From NCBI GenBank assembly GCA_025200525.1, contig CM045763.1, positions 154,696,246-154,760,245 on the forward strand: a stretch of 64,000 nucleotides of DNA. Direction: 5' to 3'. This document shows positions 57,834 through 64,000 of this stretch, one piece after another. The DNA comes from Camellia lanceoleosa (taxonomy: Eukaryota; Streptophyta; Magnoliopsida; Ericales; Theaceae). The position numbers and the translations under genes were made by a program. Numbering within the stretch: the first letter of the stretch is position 1; each line of letters opens with the position of its first letter. A model generated the notes under the pieces. That model saw only the letters and a program-made list of their open reading frames with translations. It made no database searches and was not told where the DNA came from.

Positions 57834-58791
57834 ATTAAAATATATATAACATGAACAGTGTAAAAGAAAAAAAAATAAACATCAATGCCCAAAGAAAAAA
57901 AATAAAAAAAAATAAAAAAATAAATTGTGAAGATCACCACCAAAGCCACTTCTTTTGCAGGTGGGGTATCCAAAAGACGAATCAAAAGTAGAATCTTTCG
58001 ACATCACCGATGAAAAAATGCACAAATTATAAACAAACCTTGTAGCAAAATCAACAAAAACAAAATTAAAAAGGGCAAAAAAATAAAAAATAAAAAACTA
58101 CAGATCTCCATTTTCAGCACCAGACAGAAAATTGTAAAATAATATCATGTGAAGAAAAAATATATATATATATCTATATATATATGGAAAAAAAAAAAAA
58201 AGGAATAGATTGAAAATGAATCGAACCTGAGTGAGTGAGAAAACAGAGGAGAAGGATCGATGAATCCAGCACCGATTGTTTCATATGGAAATTTTAGAGA
58301 GAGTAAGAAGCATTTCTGGGCTCTTAAAAATTAAAATATATATAACATGAACAGTGTAAAAGAAAAAAAATAAACATCAATGCCCAAAGAAAAAAAAAAT
58401 TGTGAAGATCACCACCAAAGCCACTTCTTTTGCAGGTGGGGTATCCAAAAGACGAATCAAAAGTAGAATCTTTCGACATCACCGATGAAAAAATGCACAA
58501 ATTACAAACAAAAATTGTAGCAAAATCAACAAAAACAAAATTAAAAAGGGCAAAAAAATAAAAATAAAAACTAGATCTCTATTTTTCAAAGACGAGTAAA
58601 ATTGTAAAATAATATCATGTGAAGAAAAAATATATATATATCTATATATATATATGAAAAAAAAAGAAGAATAGATTGAAAATGAATCGAACCTGAGTGA
58701 GTGAGAAAACAGAGGAGAATGATCGATCAATCCAGCACCGATTGTTTCAGGTGGAAATTTCAGAGAGAGTAAGAAGCATTTTTGGGCTCTT
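57834..58791 (-). repeat. Tandem duplication of a 5'-gene-like fragment (two copies, about 490 and 460 bp)
   Basis: 57834-58325 and 58330-58791 are near-identical apart from small indels in A-runs and TA-runs. On the minus strand each reads: a pyrimidine-rich leader, ATGAAACAATCGGTGCTGGA or its near copy, a CAG|GTTCGATT donor-like site, a T-rich intron-like stretch, then GGTGATGTCGAAAGATTCTA...CACCTGCAAAAGAAG. This looks like a captured first-exon/intron segment duplicated inside the Helitron; the parent gene is not recognised. Confidence 0.75.
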
Positions 58792-58799
58792 CATATTGA

Positions 58800-59040
58800 A
58801 GCCTCAGGTTTAGTGTAGCTCTGGCACTCTGCGAAAGGAGGGAGAGGGGGAGAGGTAGCGAGTGGGAGGGTGGGAGGAGAGGCAGAGATCGGGTGAGAGA
58901 GAAGGAGAGAGGTAGTGTCTCTGATAAAAAAAGAGGAACAAAGAGGGAGATAGAGATGAGGAGGGAATGGGAGGAGATGTGCAATAGAGAAGAGATAAAG
59001 CTGGAATGGGGGAGGAGACGTGGGTAGGTGGGAGAGAGGA
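58800..59040 (-). other. Pyrimidine-rich leader-like region in the Helitron
   Basis: On the minus strand this is strongly CT-rich (CTCTCTCCCACC, CTTCTCTCTCACCCG), like a plant 5' UTR, and sits directly before the duplicated gene-like fragment. The two frames open across it are compositional. Confidence 0.45.
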
Positions 59041-59374
59041 CCGTGTTTGGCCGGGAATTGAAGCAAAATCTCAATCATTGATGTGTATCACAATTGATCT
59101 GGGCCTTTAAAATGAAATGTATCTCTGATACATTTTACATATTTTCAAAATCTGTCCTGCTTTATTATATAGATTTTTATTTATTTATTTTGATTAGAAG
59201 TTAAATGTAGGGTAATTTTCATTGTAAAATGACTACTGCTTGTACTCAATTTATTAATGAAAATTTCCTTTGCCTTTCTGTCTGTCTGCTACATGTGCTA
59301 GTTAACGGCTAAGTAGTATGTAAAATCATGAAATGAGTAAATTAATAGCGATAAAATAACTGTGTATCTTTGTG

Positions 59375-60538
59375 ATTTAGCTGAATATATTAATGAATTT
59401 GCCCTTGCCTCAGCTAATGAATGAACGGGACTGCCGAATATCGGAAGTTCATGGATTGGCTGGGGCACATCCACTTAGCGGCACAAAGCTTTGAAATTTA
59501 GCCGAGTAGATTAATGAATCTTCCCTTGCCCCAGCTAATGAATGAACGGGACTGCCGATTATCAGAAGTTCATGTATTGGCTAGGCCACATCACTTAGCG
59601 GCGCAAAGCTTTGAAATTTAGCCGATTAGATTGATGAAGCTGCCATTGCCCCAGCTAATGAATGAACGGGACCACTGAATATCGGTAGTTCATGGATTGG
59701 CTGGAGCACATCCACTTAGTGGCGCAAAGCTTTGAAATGTAACCGAGCAACCACCGAATATCGGAAGTTCGTGGATTGGATAGGGCACTTCACTTAGCGG
59801 CGGAAAGCTTTGAAATTTAGCCGAATAGATTGATTAATCTGCCCTTGCCCCAACTAATGAACGAACGGGACCTCTGAATATTGGTAGTTCATGGATTGGC
59901 TGGGGCACATCCACTTAGTGGCAGAAAGCTTTGAAATGTAGCCAAGTAGATTAATGAATCTTCCCTTGCCCTAGCTAATGAATGAACAGAACTGCTGAAT
60001 ATCAGAAGTTCATGGATTGGCTAGGGCACATCACTTAACGGCACAAAGCTTTGAAATTTAGCTGAATAGATTGATGAATCTGCCTTTACCCCAGCTAATG
60101 AACGGGACCACCGAATATCGATAGTTCATGGATTGGCTAGGGCACATCACTTAGTGGCACAAAGCTTTGAAATTTAGCCAAATAGATTGATGAATTTGCC
60201 CTTGCCCTAGCTAATGAATGAACGGGACCGTCAAATATCAGTAGTTCATGGATTGGCTGAGGCACATCCACTTAGAGACGTAAAGCTTTGAAATGTAGCC
60301 AAGTAGATTAATGAATTTGCCCTTGCTCCAGCTAATGAATGAACGGGACCGCCGAATATTGGTAGTTCATGGATTGGCTGGGGCACATCACTTAGCGGTG
60401 CAAAACTTTGAAATTTAGTCGAGTAGATTAATGAATCTACCCTTGCCCCAACTAGTGAATGAACTGGACCGCCAAATATTGGAAGTTCATGGATTGGCTG
60501 GGGTACATCACTTAGCGACGCAAAGCTTTGAAATTTTG
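59375..60538. repeat. About 120-bp tandem minisatellite (ten units) in element D
   Basis: Units contain AGCCGAATAGATTGATGAATC, TGCCCTTGCCCCAGCTAATG, GAACGGGACCGCCGAATATC, TTCATGGATTGGCTGGGGC and TTAGCGGCGCAAAGCTTTG. The HindIII-site motif AAAGCTTTG recurs at steps of 120, 121, 78 (one short unit), 121, 120, 116, 121, 120 and 120 bp. It lies between aORF1 and aORF2. The homologous position in element A (43030-43440) holds only two or three units. Confidence 0.92.
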
Positions 60539-60592
60539 GCGTAGAGTATTGAAGAGATCGCCTCGGGAATGCTGCACCCGTAATTAATAAAT

Positions 60593-61376
60593 GGTGTGGG
60601 GGTTGCGTGTGCGTAGGTGCAAGAGGGAAAAAAGCATTGTGTCAAACCAAGCTGGACGACTGTGGATGGCAAGAAGACTATTCTTCAACAGCAAATGGGA
60701 GGGTAGGACACTGGCGAAACTGGATGCAGAGATGAATCCAGGTGGTGAGCCTACGAGTATAGGGAGTAGAAAGTCGAGGAAGCGTGAGAAGCGTTACTCC
60801 CCACGTCATCGAAGTAGGTCACCCAGGAAGGAGAAGTAGTAATGAGATAACTCCCCCCGTTCGAGAGGAGAAACCAGTAGGCCACCGCGCCTGTTGAGTT
60901 TTTTGGTCTTTGTTAAGAAGAAATCGATAACGGAAGCGGATTCAATTATCCGCAACCCAAACGTGGCAGTCGAGTTCGCTCGATAGATTTTTCCGCCAGA
61001 AGTCCAACAGTCGATGGTTAGCCGAGCTGATTACGAAGTTTTTCGAGAGGGCGTCCACGGAGCAGTAAAGGGGTTATATACCTCCTATGAAATTGGCATG
61101 CGTCTTTGTGCCGCGCGAAGAGAGATAGAGCAAAAGGATGGTCGCATTTGGGGCTTGGAAGCTCGTGCACAGAGAACCGAAAATGAGCTGAAGAAAGCTA
61201 AAACCTTTGAAACTCAGCCGGCGAGTCAAGTGAACCCAATTATCGTGGAACGAGTAAATCGGCAAATTTTGGATCACGCGATTGCCGACCGAGAAACGGC
61301 AAGCATGTTCGCAATAGAAGTTGCGATGACCAGGTCTATGAGCAAGGCTTCCATGACAGCCAAAAAATTAGAATAG
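60593..61376 (+). pseudogene. Element D antisense gene 2 (aORF2): SR-like motif plus coiled coil
   Basis: A first open stretch (60593-60838) gives LFFNSKWEGRTLAKLDAEMN and an SR-like tail, RYSPRHRSRSPRKEK. After tandem TAG/TAA codons a shifted frame shows KSITEADSIIRNPNVAVEF with a TAG near 60985. The longest frame (61014-61376) gives DYEVFREGVHGAVKGLYTSY, a coiled coil (REIEQKDGRIWGLEARAQRT) and VNRQILDHAIADRETASMFA. The same blocks in the same order occur in element A (42990-38672), confirming a real ancestral gene. The start is uncertain. Function unknown. Confidence 0.68.
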
Positions 61377-61735
61377 ATAAGACGAAGGAAAAACTAGCCG
61401 AGAAAGTCTGTTGATGTGAAAATTGTGGATTTAAACATGGATGAATCAAGGCTCTCCAGGCCACGGGCATTGATTTGGTGTCGCCTTTATATCAGAGTTA
61501 TACTTTTCTATTTGAGGCTATCGACATTGAGAAGACTGACGACGAAGATGGAGCCGAATAATTTTTATGTATATTGCTTACATTGTTCTGTATTTTTTTT
61601 ATTTTTTATTTTTTATCCGTTTTTATGTAAATCATGTATTCACGATCTGTTTAAGGAAACATTTTATTTTGAATGTCTGTATGTTGTTTCAATCAATGTT
61701 TGTAAATTAAGTCATGACAATCTACTACTTTATGT
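61377..61735. other. aORF2 3' flank in element D
   Basis: The frame continues weakly after 61376 (the element A counterpart continues to VHHVL at 38672), but here stops accumulate. A T-rich stretch at 61585-61625 may be the antisense gene's 3' UTR. No other feature. Confidence 0.5.
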
Positions 61736-61739
61736 CAAT

Positions 61740-63372
61740 CGCTTTTGCACTTGTCAATCGCAATATCCATGAAGGGCGCTCTGAATTCAGAGCCTTATTC
61801 GGCCCAAATGCGTCACTCATGGATGGGGCTCTGAATTCGGAGGCTTTTATCTTGGCCAATCGTGATATCGACGAAGGGCGCTCCGAATTCAAAGGCTTAT
61901 TCGGCCCAAACGTGTCATTCACACATAGGGCTCCGAATTCGGAGGCTTTTTGTGTTGGCCAATCGTGATATCCACGAAGGGCGCTCCAAAGTCGGAGGCT
62001 TATTCGGCCCAAACGTATCGTTCAAGCATGGTGCTCCAAATTCAAAGGCTTTTCTTTTTTGTTGGCCAATCGTGATATCCACAAAGGGTGCTCTGAATTC
62101 AGAGGCTTATCGGCCCAACCATGTCATTCACGCATTGGGCTCCAAATTCAGAGGCTTGTTGTGTTGGCCAATCATGATATCCACGAAGGGCGCTCCAAAT
62201 TCGGAGGCTTATTCAGCCCAAATGTGTCAATCACGCATGGGGCTCCGAATTCGGAGGCTTTTCTTTTTTGTTGGCCAGTCGTGATATCCATGAAGGGCGC
62301 TCCGAATTCAAAGGCTTCTCGGCCCAAACGTGTTATTCACGCATGGGGCTCTGAATTCGAAGGCTTTTTGTGTTGGCCAATTATGATATCCATGAAGGGC
62401 ACTCCGAATTCGGAGGCTTATTCGACCTAAACATGTCATTTATGTATGGGGCTTCGAATTCGGAGGCTTTTCTTTTGTTGGCCAATCGTGACATCCATGA
62501 AGGGTGCTCCAAATTCGGAGGCTTATTCGGCCTAAACGTGTTATTCACGCATGGGGCTCCAAATTCGGAGGCTTTTTGTGTTGGCCAATCATGATATCCA
62601 TGAAGGGCGCTCTGAATTCGAAGGCTTATGTGGCCCAAACGTGTCATTCACGGATGGTGCTTCGAATTCGGTGGCTTTTTGTTTTTGGCCAATCGTGATA
62701 TCCACGAAAGGCACTCTGAATTCAAAGGCTTATTCGGCCCAAACGTGTTATTAACGGACGGAGCTCCAAATTCGAAGGCTTTTCGTTTTGGTTGGCCAAT
62801 CGTGATATCCATGAAGGGCGCTCAGAATCAGAGGCTTATTCGGCCCAAACATGTCATTCACGCATGGGGCTTCAAATTCGAAGGCTTTTTGTGTTGGCGA
62901 ATCGTGATAGCCACGAAGGGCCCTCCAAATTCGGAGGCTTATTCGGCCCAAATGTGTCGTTCACGCATGAGGCTCCGAATTCGGAGGCTTTTCTTTTTTA
63001 TTGGCCAATCATGATATCCACAAAGGGCGCTCTGAATTTAGAGTCTTATCGGCCCAAAGATGTCATTCATGCATGGGGCTCTAAATTTGGAGGCTTTTTG
63101 TGTTGGCCAATCGTGATATCGACGAAGGGCGCTCCGAATTTGGAGGCTTATTTAGCCTAAACGTGTCATTCACACATCGGGCTCCGAATTCGGAAGCTTT
63201 TTTTTTTTTGTTGGCCAGTCATGATATTCACAAAGGGCGCTTCGAATTCAAAGGCTTATTGGCCCAAACATGTTATTCATGCATGGGGCTCCAAATTCAG
63301 AGGCTTTTTGTGTTGGCGAATCATGATATCCACGAAGGGCGCTTCGAATTCGGAGGCTTATTTGGCCCAAAT
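61740..63372. repeat. About 105-bp tandem repeat array with paired palindromes (element D)
   Basis: About fifteen units read: GATATCCACGAAGGGCGCTC, CGAATTCGGAGGCTTATTCG, GCCCAAACGTGTCATTCACG, CATGGGGCTCCGAATTCGGA, GGCTTTTTGTGTTGGCCAATCGT. Each unit has two copies of the 14-bp palindrome CTCCGAATTCGGAG or its decayed forms. Several plus-strand frames are open, but they encode only the repeat. It is the inverse of the array at 9855-10098 / 38041-38440. Confidence 0.93.
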
Positions 63373-64000
63373 GCATTTTGTATGTATTGCATTAGTCACT
63401 TCCATATTAGAGCATGCATTTTTCTAACTATTTTTTCTATTTTGGCTTGCCTCGGTTGAGTATTAGGTGAGCATTTTTGCTTTAGCATATTTATGTATGT
63501 TAGTGTTGCTATATCAAGCATATTTACCATGAGGCTAAGTGCTTATTTGATACACCTCTTGATTGCCTGTGGATAAAGGCTATGTCGACTAAATTGGGAT
63601 GATTTGGTTAATGTACATGTGAGCTTGCTTTTTTAAGTAGCACATATCCAAAACTCTTTTCAAACAAAGTGGGTGACTTAGTCTATACTTGTGTACCTTA
63701 CATGGTAAGCTAGCATTAATAATCAGAACAAGAGCATATGCTATCCATAAAAATCACATCATGATCGGGTGAGTCTCATACCTAAGTTCCTGAGCCAAGA
63801 CACTTTGGTTATGACGAACACGTGGCCTTTGGCACGAGTCAGAGGTTTCCTAAATTTTTCAAAAATATTTAGGTAGCGATTCTGAAATCTAGCAATGCAG
63901 TCCATTTTTGACATTTCTGATTGTAAATTGATTTTCCAAAGATTTACCGAATTTGGACTCTCATTTGTTTAATCTGTTTCACATTGCCCTTGTGAAACCA
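63373..64000 (+). mobile_element. 3' part of an Ogre-type LTR, running off the right edge
   Basis: Collinear with the last roughly 800 bp of the element B LTR (TTTTGGCTTG...GAGTA near 63433, TACCATGAGGCTAA near 63527, CACGTGGCCTTTGGCA near 63820, ATATTTAGGTAGCGATTCTG near 63864). It is also close to the reverse complement of the solo LTR start at 39110-39290. The LTR beginning is missing: the sequence switches from tandem repeat to LTR interior at about 63373 without a TG terminus. The end would lie about 130 bp past the window. Confidence 0.75.

Larger units (their letters stand above)
55153..59173 (-). mobile_element. Helitron-like element (non-autonomous), 4.0 kb
   Basis: On the minus strand it begins TCTATATAATAAAGCAGG (after an A) and ends with a perfect 7-bp GC hairpin (CCGTGCC-TTTA-GGCACGG, 55181-55164), 7 nt, then CTAG (55156-55153) followed by T. 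TC...hairpin...CTAG inserted between A and T is the Helitron signature. No Rep/helicase is seen. Against a clean call, a 14-15-base AGATTTTTATTTAT occurs just outside each end (55136-55149, 59171-59184), which a Helitron should not generate; it may be pre-existing sequence or reflect another mechanism. The insert lies between aORF1 and the minisatellite of element D. Confidence 0.6.
52135..64000 (-). mobile_element. Element D: second Grande-like Tat element, reverse orientation, partial
   Basis: A mirror image of the 3' half of element A: 3' LTR (52135-52547), aORF1 (52932-55084), minisatellite (59375-60538), aORF2 (60593-61376) and the EcoRI-site tandem repeats (61740-63372). Because the element reads on the minus strand, its antisense genes read on the plus strand. 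pol, gag and the 5' LTR would lie beyond 64000. It is interrupted by a Helitron-like insertion (55153-59173) and by Ogre-type LTR sequence from 63373. It truncates the chromovirus gag. The other target duplication end lies outside the window (CTGAT precedes the left LTR end). Confidence 0.8.

Noticed and set aside
58479..59078. Minus-strand Ser/Leu/Pro-rich frames of 83-104 codons
   Set aside because: They translate a CT-rich leader-like tract; no conserved motif, so treated as non-coding.
61714..63459. Serial plus- and minus-strand frames of 60-140 codons (ANRDIHEGRSEFGGLFGPN type)
   Set aside because: Repeat-encoded translations of the 105-bp array, not genes.

Overview
This window is intergenic DNA from a plant nuclear genome, almost certainly a eudicot rich in long Ty3/gypsy retrotransposons. 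I see no bona fide host gene and no rRNA, tRNA or CRISPR. Nearly everything from about 3.47 kb to the right edge is a stack of nested transposable elements, whose insertion order can be read from target-site duplications (TSDs) and from interrupted reading frames that resume on the far side of each insertion.

Layout. 1-814 is the end of a CACTA DNA transposon. 815-3029 is AT-rich sequence with a foldback and small repeats, and 3030-3473 is a GGT/GAT-rich simple repeat. 3474-52134 is an old minus-strand chromovirus (Tekay/Del-like). Its 3' LTR (3474-4514 plus 46806-48110) was split by a plus-strand Tat-lineage element, element A (4515-46805; Grande-like). A second, mirror-image Grande-like copy, element D (52135 to beyond 64000, minus strand), cuts the chromovirus gag. 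Element A was itself hit twice: by a 27.9-kb Ogre-like Tat element, element B (10099-38040, perfect TSD TCGGC), inside its 3' tandem-repeat block, and by a solo LTR (39038-42269) inside an antisense gene. Element B carries a further solo LTR (30039-33774, perfect TSD CTCGG) in its 3' LTR. Element D carries a Helitron-like insertion (55153-59173) and an Ogre-type LTR fragment (63373 to the right edge).

What is interesting. Both Tat families carry spliced genes in antisense orientation between pol and the 3' LTR. In the Grande-like pair these are a protein with a putative gypsy-type transposon domain plus coiled coil (aORF1) and a second protein with an SR-like motif plus coiled coil (aORF2). 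Both are recognisable in both copies and are separated by a minisatellite. In the Ogre-like element they are a DUF7745-like gene (24905 to about 23590) and a plant mobile domain (PMD) gene (28451 to about 25613). These two Ogre cargo genes share a homologous GGCCGGCC-rich upstream block, and related motifs sit just upstream of the LTR TATA box. That suggests promoters of LTR origin, or a shared control module, driving antisense cargo. The PMD gene's first intron holds an 81-bp tandem array.

State of preservation. Every pol frame contains nonsense codons or frameshifts, so the elements look non-autonomous today. Element B is the least damaged, element A and the chromovirus the most, consistent with the nesting order. 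Family names rest on motif recognition by eye; no database search was possible.
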